Below are positions 9,087 through 17,198 of a stretch of DNA of 64,000 bases, one piece after another. The translations under genes were made by a program, and so were the position numbers. Source of the DNA: Pseudomonadota bacterium (lineage in GTDB: Bacteria > Pseudomonadota > Alphaproteobacteria > Rhodospirillales > Magnetospirillaceae). A model generated the notes under the pieces. That model ran no database searches and had not been told where the DNA came from. It was given only the letters and a program-made list of their open reading frames with translations. The first letter of the stretch is position 1. Each line of letters opens with the position of its first letter. Location of the stretch: NCBI GenBank assembly GCA_021781575.1, contig JAJXWP010000011.1, positions 1 through 64,000 of the forward strand, written 5' to 3'.

Positions 9087-10855
9087 TCGTCCTCTCCGCT
9101 CGCGGGTTCAGGTTCAGCCAGCAAGGCGTCGGCCGCGTCGGCTCCGCCCCCGGCGTCGGTCAGGTCGCGCACCGCCTCGATGGTGGCGCCGGGAAAAGCG
9201 GCAAGCACGGCCTGCACCAGGGGATGACTGGCGGCATCCTGCTTGCGCTTGATTTCGCATTCGAGGGCCTGTTCGCGCAAAGTCGGCTCCCCCGCCTCGC
9301 GCGACAGGCTGACCAGCCAGGGTCGGCCGGACCACTCGCCAAGCAACCGCGACATCCGCGTCGCCAAGTCAGGCGGCGCCACCGGCTCAGGCCGAAATTC
9401 GATGCGCCCCGGCTCGTAGCGGACCAGATGGACGGCGCTGGCGAGTGCCGCCGCCAGAACGGCTTCACGCTTTTCGGCGAACAGCGCCACCACTTCGTCG
9501 AAGCTTTGCGGCAGGCTGGGAGCAGCCGGCTGCACCGGCTGCGGCACCAAACGCATGACCGGCTGCGCACCGCCGCCGGTTCCACCGTTGAGCGTCACCG
9601 CCGCAGGCATTTGACCATGACCACCCGACCGGCCGGCGAGGCTGCCGCCGCCGCCACCGCCACCGCCACCGCCACCCGGGGGAGCAGGCTGATTGCGCAG
9701 CGCTTCCAGGGCCTCGGCCGGTGTCGGCAGGTCGGCCGCATAGGCCAGCCGCACCAGCACCATCTCGGCCGCCTGCAGTGGAGACGGTGCAGCGCGCGTT
9801 TCTCCCAGCCCCTTCAGCAGCATCTGCCAGGTCCGCGTCAGGCCGGCCATAGACAGCGTCCTGGCCATTTCGCCGCCCCTGACCCGCTCGGTTTCCGAGG
9901 CCGCCGCCCCGGCCGCCGAGTCGGCTGCCAGCTTGAGGCGGGTCAACCAGTGGGTCAGCTCCAGCATGTCCTGCAGCACCACCACCGGATCCGCCCCTTG
10001 CGCGTATTGATCGGCCATCTGGTCCAGCGCGGTGGCAATGTCGCCCCTCATCACCGCATCGAACAGGTCGAACACCCGCGCCCTATCGGCCAAGCCAAGC
10101 ATATCTCGCACTTGCTCTTCGCCGACCCGCCCCGCGCCGTGAGCGATGGCTTGGTCAAGCAGCGACAGGCCGTCGCGCACCGAACCGTCGGCGGCCCGGC
10201 AAATCAATGCCAACGCGCCGGGTTCGATAGCCGCCCCTTCCTTTTCGGCGATGGCGGAGAAATGCTTCTCCAGCACCTCCATGTCGACCCGACGCAGATC
10301 GAAGCGCTGGCAGCGCGACAGCACCGTCACGGGGATCTTACGGATTTCAGTAGTGGCGAAAATGAATTTCACATGCTCGGGCGGCTCTTCGAGCGTCTTC
10401 AACAGCGCGTTGAAGGCAGCCGTCGACAGCATGTGAACTTCGTCGATGATGTAGATCTTGAAGCGGGCCGAGGTGGGGCGATAGCGCACCCCGTCGATCA
10501 GTTCGCGGATGTCGTTGACGCCGGTGCGCGAGGCGGCGTCCATTTCCAGGACGTCGACGTGACGGTCCTCGGCAATGGCCCGACAATGTTCGCATAGGCC
10601 GCAGGGATCGGTGGTGGGCCCGCCATTGCCGTCAGCACCGATGCAGTTCAGTGCCCGGGCGATAATACGCGCCGTCGTCGTTTTGCCGACGCCGCGCACC
10701 CCGGTCAGCACGAAGGCATGGGCCAGGCGACCCGTCTGGATGGCATTGGTGAGGGTGCGGACCAGCGGCTCCTGCCCGATCAGGCCGCTGAAATCGGCCG
10801 GCCGGTATTTGCGGGCGAGCACGCGATAAGGAGTTGCGGCTGGAGCGTCGGTCAT
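9083..10855 (-). CDS. dnaX: DNA polymerase III subunit gamma/tau
   Basis: Clamp-loader ATPase of the replicative polymerase. 590 aa. Walker A is GVRGVGKTT (52-60), the zinc module uses C71, C85, C88 and C91, and the Walker B/DExx motif is DEVHM (138-142). The C-terminal tau extension follows a proline/glycine linker with eleven consecutive glycines (9644-9676). ATG 10855 is chosen because conservation starts at MTDAPAATPYRVLARKYRP; longer readings enter the SRP RNA gene. It is first in dnaX-ybaB-recR. No obvious A-rich slippery heptamer for gamma production is visible near the linker. Confidence 0.96.
   Translation of the reverse strand: MTDAPAATPYRVLARKYRPADFSGLIGQEPLVRTLTNAIQTGRLAHAFVLTGVRGVGKTTTARIIARALNCIGADGNGGPTTDPCGLCEHCRAIAEDRHVDVLEMDAASRTGVNDIRELIDGVRYRPTSARFKIYIIDEVHMLSTAAFNALLKTLEEPPEHVKFIFATTEIRKIPVTVLSRCQRFDLRRVDMEVLEKHFSAIAEKEGAAIEPGALALICRAADGSVRDGLSLLDQAIAHGAGRVGEEQVRDMLGLADRARVFDLFDAVMRGDIATALDQMADQYAQGADPVVVLQDMLELTHWLTRLKLAADSAAGAAASETERVRGGEMARTLSMAGLTRTWQMLLKGLGETRAAPSPLQAAEMVLVRLAYAADLPTPAEALEALRNQPAPPGGGGGGGGGGGSLAGRSGGHGQMPAAVTLNGGTGGGAQPVMRLVPQPVQPAAPSLPQSFDEVVALFAEKREAVLAAALASAVHLVRYEPGRIEFRPEPVAPPDLATRMSRLLGEWSGRPWLVSLSREAGEPTLREQALECEIKRKQDAASHPLVQAVLAAFPGATIEAVRDLTDAGGGADAADALLAEPEPASGEDE
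9644..9676 (-). repeat. Gly-codon microsatellite in dnaX
   Basis: Eleven glycine codons in a row, of which eight are alternating GGT-GGC. It is a 6-bp tandem repeat in the linker between the ATPase/oligomerisation part and the tau-specific part. Such repeats can change length by strand slippage without breaking the frame when whole codons are gained or lost. Confidence 0.9.
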
Positions 10856-10905
10856 CGGCCCCTGGTCAGGATTGGCCCCTACTGCGATTGGCCATGTGTC
10901 GGGAA

Positions 10906-11008
10906 GGTGGGAGACTGGTCGACGACCCGGACCGAAAATCGTTACGGCTGCTTCCTTCCGGACCTGACCGGGTTGGCGACGAGCCCGTCCGCCGCCAGTC
11001 TCCCGAGG
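10906..11008 (-). ncRNA. ffs: Signal recognition particle RNA (4.5S, small bacterial type)
   Basis: The minus strand carries the near-invariant SRP core GGTCAGGTCCGGAAGGAAGC followed by AGCC, at about 10950-10971, which includes the GGAA tetraloop and the asymmetric loop that bind Ffh. The flanks GGGAGACTGG (from about 11004) and CCAGTCTCCC (to about 10909) pair to close the terminal stem, giving about 100 nt. A promoter lies immediately upstream. The location directly upstream of dnaX is frequent in alphaproteobacteria. Exact ends are estimated to within a few nt. Confidence 0.95.
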
Positions 11009-11010
11009 CG

Positions 11011-11041
11011 AGTATATCAGGCTCCGGAGCGAAAAAGGCAA
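11011..11041 (-). promoter_or_regulatory. Promoter of the SRP RNA gene
   Basis: On the minus strand there is a -35-like TTGCCT (11041-11036), a 19-nt spacer, and a -10 TATACT (11016-11011), a few bases before the paired 5' end of the RNA. The spacer is slightly long, but the position fits. Confidence 0.65.
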
Positions 11042-11190
11042 GGCCGAAACGGAGCCGTCGAAAGACGGACCATCGTCAATTCATTCGGCTGCGGCCTGTG
11101 CGGCCGATGAACGGCGCAGGCACGGCACCGATAAGTGGGGGTGGAGTGCACTGTTTCATGGCAACATCCACCCAAGCGACAGGGTTGCAT

Positions 11191-11218
11191 TGGTATACTG
11201 TACGGTTTAGTTTATACC
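11191..11218 (+). promoter_or_regulatory. Extended -10 promoter with an imperfect TetR-type operator
   Basis: TGGTATACT (11191-11199) is an extended -10 element. The same stretch contains a 15-bp imperfect palindrome at 11197-11211 (pattern ACTnnACnGTnnAGT) and outer arms GGTATA/TATACC (11192-11197 and 11213-11218). It lies 24 nt upstream of the TetR gene start, so autoregulation is likely (inference). Confidence 0.55.
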
Positions 11219-11241
11219 CAGACTCAAACAAGAGGTCAAGC

Positions 11242-11880
11242 ATGGCCAGACCCAAAAAGACCGTAGCCTGTATCGGCGATGCGCCATTGACCAAAGCCGA
11301 GTGCATCCTGGCCGCGGCTCGGCAGGTCTTCCTCGAAGCCGGCTATGCGGCAGCCAGCATGGATGCCGTGGCGGCACGGGCGAATGTGTCGAAGGCGACC
11401 ATCTACGCCCATTTCGAGAACAAGCGCGCCCTGTTCGAGGCAGTGATCAGCGGACGCTGCGAAGAGACCTTCGCCAATATCGGCGTTCCCGAGACCTACA
11501 CCGATGCGCGCCAGGCCCTGCTGCATCTGGCCAGGCATTTCCTTGGCCTGCTGCTGGCCCCCGAAGCCTTGGCGATCCACCGTGTGGTGCTGGGGGAATC
11601 CCCCCGCCTGCCGGAAGTGGGCGAGGCATTCTACACGGCCGGACCGATGCGGGCCTATGAACGTGTCGGCCGCCTGCTGGCGGACCTCACCCGGCGCGGC
11701 CTGCTGGCCGTGCCGGAACAGGAAATACCGCTCGCCGGCGACCTGTTCCTCGCCATGCTGAAATGCGATCTGCACACCCGCGCCCTGCTTCTGCTGCCGC
11801 CCAGCCAGCACAGCATCGAGACGGTGGCGAAGGTGGCGGTGGACATGTTCCTCGCCCGTTACCGCCCGGTTCGACAGTGA
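11242..11880 (+). CDS. TetR/AcrR family transcriptional regulator
   Basis: 212 aa. The N-terminal TetR helix-turn-helix (about 20-66) shows the family pattern ILAAARQVFLEAGY and VSKATIYAHFENKRALF. The C-terminal ligand domain resembles the AefR/TetR_C group that controls efflux or stress genes; the ligand is not predictable. ATG 11242 has AGAGG upstream. The gene stands alone: ffs and dnaX lie divergently behind it, and the ars operon converges on it with a 49-nt gap, so its targets are probably elsewhere or only itself. Confidence 0.88.
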   Translation: MARPKKTVACIGDAPLTKAECILAAARQVFLEAGYAAASMDAVAARANVSKATIYAHFENKRALFEAVISGRCEETFANIGVPETYTDARQALLHLARHFLGLLLAPEALAIHRVVLGESPRLPEVGEAFYTAGPMRAYERVGRLLADLTRRGLLAVPEQEIPLAGDLFLAMLKCDLHTRALLLLPPSQHSIETVAKVAVDMFLARYRPVRQ

Positions 11881-11929
11881 GGTTCGATCGCTTCCCGACA
11901 AACGCCACGACGGGAAGGTGAAGCCTGGG

Positions 11930-12730
11930 CTACGACTTGGGCTTGCGTGCGGTGATCATCGCGGAGACGACGAAATCCTCGATACCGCTGCCCGGGGCCC
12001 AGTCCTTGATGAACTCCCTGCTCTCCGGCTTGATCTCGACGCGAATCCCGACGAAGCCGGCGTCCCCCAGCCAGCGCTCGATTTGAGCCGCTTGGGCCGC
12101 GCCGGTGACGCAGCCGCACAGGAGGTCCCGGTCGGCGGCCAGGTGGCCGGGAAGCGGCGCCAAGTTGACCACGTCGGAGATGGCGATCCGGCCACCCGGC
12201 CTCAGCACGCGGTATGCCTCGCGGAACACCTGAGGCTTGTCCGGCGACAAGTTGACCACGCAGTTCGATATGACCGCGTCGACGGTATTGTCGGCGACCG
12301 GAAGATGCTCGATCTCGCCCAGCCGGAAGTCGACGTTTCCGGCTCCCAGCTTGGCGGCATTTTCGCGGGCCTTCCTCAGCATTTCCTGCGTCATGTCGAC
12401 GCCGATGACCCGGCCTCGGCTGCCCACCTGGCGCGCCGCAAGGAAGCAGTCGAAGCCCGCCCCGCTGCCCAGGTCGACCACCGTTTCCCCGGCCTTCAGA
12501 TCCGCAATGCCCTGGGGGTTGCCGCACCCCAGGCCGAGATTGGCACCCTCCGGCACGGCCGCCAGTTCGGCGTCGCTGTAGCCCATGCGGCGCGACAGGT
12601 CCGCTGGCTGGGGGCTCGCCGTCGAACCGCAGCAGGATGACGAGGCCGTGCAGCAGCCGGAATTGCCGCCTTCGACGGCAATACTCCCATAGCGCTGGCG
12701 GACCAGATCCTTGACTTCGGACTTTTCCAT
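11930..12730 (-). CDS. arsM: Arsenite S-adenosylmethionine methyltransferase
   Basis: Methylates As(III), leading to volatile or less retained forms. 266 aa. The SAM-binding motif I is VVDLGSGAGFDCF, followed by GVDMTQEML. Arsenic-site cysteines are visible in NCVVNLSPDK and DLLCGCVTGA; extra N-terminal cysteines (C26, C27, C33, C34) are common in bacterial ArsM. It is the last gene of arsR-arsC-acr3-arsM, 30 nt after acr3. Confidence 0.93.
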   Translation of the reverse strand: MEKSEVKDLVRQRYGSIAVEGGNSGCCTASSSCCGSTASPQPADLSRRMGYSDAELAAVPEGANLGLGCGNPQGIADLKAGETVVDLGSGAGFDCFLAARQVGSRGRVIGVDMTQEMLRKARENAAKLGAGNVDFRLGEIEHLPVADNTVDAVISNCVVNLSPDKPQVFREAYRVLRPGGRIAISDVVNLAPLPGHLAADRDLLCGCVTGAAQAAQIERWLGDAGFVGIRVEIKPESREFIKDWAPGSGIEDFVVSAMITARKPKS

Positions 12731-12760
12731 GCCTTCTCCCGTGTTCTTGTCGTTTCCGAC

Positions 12761-13831
12761 CTACCGTCCGGCTTCGTACCAGCCCTTGGACGAATTGACG
12801 ATCCGCACGACCGACAGCATCACCGGCACCTCGATCAGCACGCCGACCACCGTGGCCAGCGCCGCCCCCGACTGGAAGCCGAACAGGCTGATGGCGGCGG
12901 CGACTGCCAGTTCGAAAAAGTTGCTGGCGCCGATCAACGCCGACGGTCCGGCCACACAATGGGCGACGCCCAGCTTCTTGTTCAAGAGATAGGCAAACCC
13001 TGCGTTGAAATAAACCTGGATGATGATCGGCACCGCCAATAGGACGATGACCATCGGCTGGGAGATGATTTGCTCTCCCTGGAAGCCGAACAGCAGGACC
13101 AGGGTGACCAGCAAAGCCGACAACGAAACCGGGTGGAGCGCCTTGAGGACGGCGGCCAGCGCCTGCGACCCCCGGGTCAGCAGCGCCTTGCGCCACAGCT
13201 GGGAGACGATGACCGGCACGATGATGTACAGGACCACCGACAGCACCAGGGTCTGCCACGGCACGGTGATCGACGACAGGCCGAGCAGCAGGCCGACGAT
13301 CGGAGCGAAGGCGAAGACCATGATGACGTCGTTGAGCGCCACCTGCGACAGGGTGAAATGCGGTTCGCCGTCCGAAAGATTGGACCAGACGAATACCATC
13401 GCCGTGCAGGGCGCGGCGGCCAGCAGGATGAGGCCGGCGATATAGCTGTCGATCTGCCCGGCCGGCAGCAAAGGGCGGAAGAGATGGTTGACGAACAGCC
13501 AGCCAAGGAACGCCATGGAAAACGGCTTGACGCCCCAATTGATGAACAGGGTAACGCCGATGCCTCGCCAATGCTCCTTGACCTGATGCAAGGCGCCGAA
13601 GTCGATTTTCAGCAGCATGGGGATGATCATCAGCCAGATCAGCACGGCCACCGGCAGGTTGACCTGGGCCAGCTCCAGCCGTCCGACCGCATGGAACGGC
13701 GCGGGCAGGAAATGCCCCAGCGCGACGCCTGCCGCGATGCACAGCGCCACCCATAACGACAGATAGCGCTCGAACAGACCCATGGGCGCCTTGGCCGCGG
13801 CCCTGGCCGTCACTTCGCATTGCCGCGACAT
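12761..13831 (-). CDS. acr3: Arsenite efflux transporter, ACR3 family
   Basis: Exports arsenite across the inner membrane. 356 aa with about ten hydrophobic segments. The ACR3 hallmark LAAAPCTAMVFVWSNLSDG, with the essential cysteine, is in the fourth segment. The start ATG 13831 overlaps the arsC stop (ATGA), so efflux and arsenate reduction are translated together. The longer upstream reading is a shadow of arsC. Confidence 0.94.
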   Translation of the reverse strand: MSRQCEVTARAAAKAPMGLFERYLSLWVALCIAAGVALGHFLPAPFHAVGRLELAQVNLPVAVLIWLMIIPMLLKIDFGALHQVKEHWRGIGVTLFINWGVKPFSMAFLGWLFVNHLFRPLLPAGQIDSYIAGLILLAAAPCTAMVFVWSNLSDGEPHFTLSQVALNDVIMVFAFAPIVGLLLGLSSITVPWQTLVLSVVLYIIVPVIVSQLWRKALLTRGSQALAAVLKALHPVSLSALLVTLVLLFGFQGEQIISQPMVIVLLAVPIIIQVYFNAGFAYLLNKKLGVAHCVAGPSALIGASNFFELAVAAAISLFGFQSGAALATVVGVLIEVPVMLSVVRIVNSSKGWYEAGR

Positions 13832-14289
13832 CACAATTCCCCCGCCCGTTGGGGGCCAAGCTCGATCAGGCGGCGGACCTTGGCCTCGATCATCCCGTAG
13901 ACCCGGCGGAACACGGCCAGCCGTTCCTGTTCGCTTCCTTCGGCCGCGGCAGGATCGGGAAACCCCAGATGGACCTTTGCCGGATGGCCCGGCCAGACCG
14001 GGCACACCTCGCCCGCGGCGTTGTCGCAAACAGTGATCACCAGGTCCATCCGCGGGGCGTCCGGCCGGGCGAACTCGTCCCACGACTTCGAGCGCAGCCC
14101 GTCGACCGAATGCCCCTTTTCCTTCAGCACTTCGATGGACAGCGGGTTGACCTTGCCGGTGGGCCGGCTGCCGGCGCTGTAGGCCCGGAACCGGCCGGCG
14201 CCGAGATGGTTGATCAGGCATTCGGCCATGATGCTGCGCGCCGAGTTGCCGGTACACAGAAACAGCACATTGTAGCTCGTCTCGCTCAC
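13831..14289 (-). CDS. arsC: Arsenate reductase, thioredoxin-dependent (LMW phosphatase type)
   Basis: Reduces arsenate to arsenite. 152 aa. The P-loop CTGNSAR uses C12 and R18, and the two resolving cysteines of the thioredoxin-coupled class are present at C88 (VITVCDNA) and C96 (GEVCPVWPG). It overlaps both neighbours by 4 nt (arsR before, acr3 after), so the operon is tightly coupled. Confidence 0.95.
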   Translation of the reverse strand: MSETSYNVLFLCTGNSARSIMAECLINHLGAGRFRAYSAGSRPTGKVNPLSIEVLKEKGHSVDGLRSKSWDEFARPDAPRMDLVITVCDNAAGEVCPVWPGHPAKVHLGFPDPAAAEGSEQERLAVFRRVYGMIEAKVRRLIELGPQRAGEL

Positions 14290-14708
14290 GGTGCCCCCCC
14301 ACAGCAGGTCGTCGTTTCACCGGCTTGAGCATCCGGGGACAGGGCGGCGCGCCCCTGATCGCAGAGGATGGACAGCGGCACGGCATTGACCTTGGCCAGC
14401 ATTCGCCGGTCTTCCGCCATGGTTGGATCACCGTCGAGCGACGTGGCGAGCAGGGCGAGGAACCGCGGCGCGTAAGCGTTGAGCTCCCGCTCCGCCAAGC
14501 GGTAGTAGACCCATTTGCCGTCCCGCCGCTGCTGCAGCAATCCCGCCGCCTTCAAGGCCGCGAGATGCTTCGATACGGTGGCCGGCGCCAGGCCGAGCAC
14601 CGTCGTGATCTGGCAGACGCACAGCTCGCTGCCCTCGAGCAGTTTCAGGATACGCACCCGGCTGGGGTCGGCCACCGCCCGGGCGACCGTCTCGAATGTC
14701 TCAAGCAT
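14286..14708 (-). CDS. arsR: ArsR/SmtB family arsenic-responsive repressor
   Basis: A winged-helix repressor released from DNA by As(III). 140 aa. The metal-site motif ELCVCQ (C30, C32) sits at the start of the recognition region, followed by the helix-turn-helix (LAPATVSKHLAALKAAGLL). A further cysteine pair occurs near the C-terminus (TTCCGG), where some ArsR proteins have an additional As site. It is first in the operon, with its own operator at 14723-14748. Confidence 0.94.
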   Translation of the reverse strand: MLETFETVARAVADPSRVRILKLLEGSELCVCQITTVLGLAPATVSKHLAALKAAGLLQQRRDGKWVYYRLAERELNAYAPRFLALLATSLDGDPTMAEDRRMLAKVNAVPLSILCDQGRAALSPDAQAGETTTCCGGAP

Positions 14709-14722
14709 GGGCAGACGTTACA

Positions 14723-14773
14723 ATCAATTCGCTGGATGACGAAATGATATATTTGTGACTGCCGACGGCGCAA
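14723..14773 (-). promoter_or_regulatory. ars operon promoter and ArsR operator candidate
   Basis: On the minus strand there is a -35 TTGCGC (14773-14768), a 16-nt spacer and a -10 TATATC (14751-14746). Overlapping the -10 and running downstream is an imperfect inverted repeat, ATCATTTCG and CGAATTGAT (14748-14740 and 14731-14723), with 8 of 9 positions matching and an 8-nt gap. Its size and AT content fit ArsR operators. Confidence 0.7.
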
Positions 14774-14827
14774 GACCGGGATGGCGTCACCCCGGAACCG
14801 ACCAAGAAAAATGATTCGACGAATCGC

Positions 14828-15700
14828 TCAGTCTACCGCCAGTTGGGCCTTGTAGCGGTAGGGATGGGCCGGATAGACGCCCAAGATGCGCACCTCGCGC
14901 GAGAAGAAATCCAGTTCCTCCATGGCCAGACGCACATTGGCTTCGTCCGGATGGCCCTCGATATCGGCATAGAACTGGGTGGCGGAGAAGCCGCCCCCCA
15001 GTTGGTAGCTCTCCAGCTTGGTCATGTTGACGCCGTTGGTGGCGAAACCGCCCAGCGCCTTGTAAAGCGCCGCCGGAACATTGCGCACTCGAAAGATGAA
15101 GGTGGTGACGCAAGGGCCGCCGCGCGGGTCCGGAATGGCCGCGTCACGCGCCATCACCAGGAAACGCGTGGTGTTGTGTTCGGCATCCTCGATGTTGGCG
15201 GCCAGGGACTGCAGGCCGTAGATGTCTCCCGCCAGCTGGGAAGCGATGGCGGCGACCGCCTTGTCGCCGTGGGCCGCCACTTCGGCCGCCGAGCCGGCCG
15301 TATCCGCTGCGACCACCGGCTTCAGGCCATGGATTCGAAGAAAGTTTCGGCATTGCCCAAGGGCGTGGACATGGCTGCGCACCGCCTTGATGTCCTCGAG
15401 ACGGGCCCCTTTCACCGCCAGCAGGTGATGATTCACCCGGGCGAAGAACTCGCCGATGATATGCAGGCGCGAAGCCGGCATCAGATAGTGGATGTCGGCC
15501 ACCCGCCCAGCCACCGAATTCTCGATGGGAATCATCGCCAGCCGCGCCTTGCCATCGGCGACGGCGGCGAAGGCATCCTCGAACGACGGACAGGGCAGCG
15601 GCGTCAGGTCGGGATAGGCGATAGTGCATGCCAGGTGCGAATAGGCGCCTGGCGCGCCCTGGAAGGCGATGATGCGGTCGGGATGGGCGGTATCGGCCAT
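14828..15700 (-). CDS. pheA: Prephenate dehydratase
   Basis: Converts prephenate to phenylpyruvate in phenylalanine synthesis. 290 aa, a monofunctional enzyme without a chorismate mutase domain. The catalytic TTRF motif is near residue 180, and a C-terminal ACT domain (about 200-285) carries the allosteric GALYKALxxF-like and LESYQ signals for phenylalanine feedback. It follows kdsB by 14 nt on the same strand, a pair seen in many Rhodospirillales. Confidence 0.95.
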   Translation of the reverse strand: MADTAHPDRIIAFQGAPGAYSHLACTIAYPDLTPLPCPSFEDAFAAVADGKARLAMIPIENSVAGRVADIHYLMPASRLHIIGEFFARVNHHLLAVKGARLEDIKAVRSHVHALGQCRNFLRIHGLKPVVAADTAGSAAEVAAHGDKAVAAIASQLAGDIYGLQSLAANIEDAEHNTTRFLVMARDAAIPDPRGGPCVTTFIFRVRNVPAALYKALGGFATNGVNMTKLESYQLGGGFSATQFYADIEGHPDEANVRLAMEELDFFSREVRILGVYPAHPYRYKAQLAVD

Positions 15701-15714
15701 GCGAAAGATCCAGG

Positions 15715-16455
15715 TTAATGCAGCCGCGCCAGGATCTGGCGGGCTCGCTCGAGGTCGGCGGGAGTATCGACCCCCAGCGGAACGGTGTCGACCAGCGTGG
15801 CGTCCACCCGCATGCCGTGCTCCAGAGCCCGCAGGACTTCCAGGCGCTCGCGCTTTTCCAGCACGCCTTGCGGCAGGGCGACGAAGCGGGCCAAGGATGA
15901 CCGGCGGTAGGCAAACACCGCGATGTGGTGGTACAGCGGCCCATCCCCTGCCGGCACGGTCGACCGGCTGAAATAGAGGGCACGGCCGGTCCGGCGCTTT
16001 TCGGCCAGAGCCACCACCACCTTGACCACGTTGGGATTATGCCGGTTGGCTTCGTCGGTCAGCTCGATCATGGCGGTGGCGATGTCCACCGCGTCGTCTT
16101 GCAGGGGCGCGACGACGGCGCGGATGGCAGCCGGCGCGATGGCCGGCAGGTCGCCGTGAAGGTTAATTACGGCGTCGAAATTCCCCTCAGGGTCGAATTT
16201 TTCCAGCGCTTCGAACACACGATCGGCGCCGGTCGGATGGTCGGGCCGGGTGAGAATGGCGTTTCCACCCGCCTTGGTAACCGCATCGGCGACCATCTGT
16301 TCGGCACAGGCCACCACCACCGGTCCGACCGCGGCGGCGACGGCACGTCGCCACACATGGACGATCATCGGCTCGCCATGGATGTCGGCCAGCGGTTTAC
16401 CCGGCAGCCGGTAGGCATGCAGGCGGGCGGGAATGATGACAACCGGATTGAGCAT
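15715..16455 (-). CDS. kdsB: 3-deoxy-manno-octulosonate cytidylyltransferase
   Basis: Activates Kdo with CTP for lipopolysaccharide core synthesis. 246 aa. The N-terminal nucleotide-binding signature IIPARLHAYRLPGKPL is slightly divergent from the common PARxxSxRLPGKPL (histidine-alanine in place of the usual small residues). DVVINLHGDLP-like and HIAVFAYRR motifs follow. First gene of kdsB-pheA, divergent from the cytochrome c gene. Confidence 0.94.
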   Translation of the reverse strand: MLNPVVIIPARLHAYRLPGKPLADIHGEPMIVHVWRRAVAAAVGPVVVACAEQMVADAVTKAGGNAILTRPDHPTGADRVFEALEKFDPEGNFDAVINLHGDLPAIAPAAIRAVVAPLQDDAVDIATAMIELTDEANRHNPNVVKVVVALAEKRRTGRALYFSRSTVPAGDGPLYHHIAVFAYRRSSLARFVALPQGVLEKRERLEVLRALEHGMRVDATLVDTVPLGVDTPADLERARQILARLH

Positions 16456-16577
16456 CGCAGGCAGCAGGGCGGCGGGACCTATGAACGGTGACGGGCGTAA
16501 CCATATATCGGCAAGGGCGGCGGTGGAACCCCCTTCGCCCGGAAGGATCCCGAGCGTTCGGCCGACAAGGAGGCGCC

Positions 16578-17147
16578 ATGGCCATAACTCTTCAGAAGAT
16601 TGCCGGAGGTATCCTGTTCGCCCTGATCCTGGTCGTCGGGCTGAACCTCGTGGTCAACGGAATGATGCCGAAGGACGACTCGGTTGCTCCGGCGGTGATT
16701 GCCGCCGCGGAAGGCGGCATTCAGATGCAGGCCGGACAGCCCGCCGAGATCGGCGCGGCGGCCGGAGCCGGGCCGGCGGCGGCACCGGAAGAGCCGTTGC
16801 CTCAGCGCCTGGCTGCCGCCAGCGTCGAGAAGGGCCGGGAAGTGGCCAAGAGGTGCCAGACCTGCCATACCCTGAATCAGGGGGGCGGCATCAAGGTCGG
16901 CCCCAATCTTTGGGGCGTCGTCGGCCGGCCCAAGGCGTCCTTCCCCGGCTTCGCCTATTCGGACGCGGTCAAATCTCTGGGGGGCACCTGGACCTATGCC
17001 GATCTCGACAAGTTCCTGACCAAGCCGGCCGCCGCCGCCCCGGGCACCAAGATGACCTTTGCCGGCCTCCCTGACCCGGCCCTGCGGGCCGACGTCATCG
17101 CCTATCTGAGATCCATTAGTCCGAATGCGCCGCCATTGCCGAAGTGA
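16578..17147 (+). CDS. Membrane-anchored cytochrome c (CycM/cytochrome c552 type)
   Basis: 189 aa. An uncleaved N-terminal membrane anchor (about 8-28) and an Ala/Pro-rich linker lead to a class I c-type domain with haem motif CQTCH (C93, C96, H97) and a likely axial methionine in GTKMTFAG. Such anchored cytochromes shuttle electrons from the bc1 complex to terminal oxidases on the periplasmic side. ATG 16578 has AAGGAGG 6 nt upstream. Divergent from kdsB. Confidence 0.9.
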   Translation: MAITLQKIAGGILFALILVVGLNLVVNGMMPKDDSVAPAVIAAAEGGIQMQAGQPAEIGAAAGAGPAAAPEEPLPQRLAAASVEKGREVAKRCQTCHTLNQGGGIKVGPNLWGVVGRPKASFPGFAYSDAVKSLGGTWTYADLDKFLTKPAAAAPGTKMTFAGLPDPALRADVIAYLRSISPNAPPLPK

Positions 17148-17198
17148 GCCGTTGAACGAGGGCTAGAAATCCCTTAGGCCCCGGTGCAATATCCCCCG

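Noticed and set aside
13831-14431. Apparent N-terminal extension of the ACR3 transporter
   Set aside because: It reads arsC in the wrong frame. The real start is ATG 13831, which overlaps the arsC stop.
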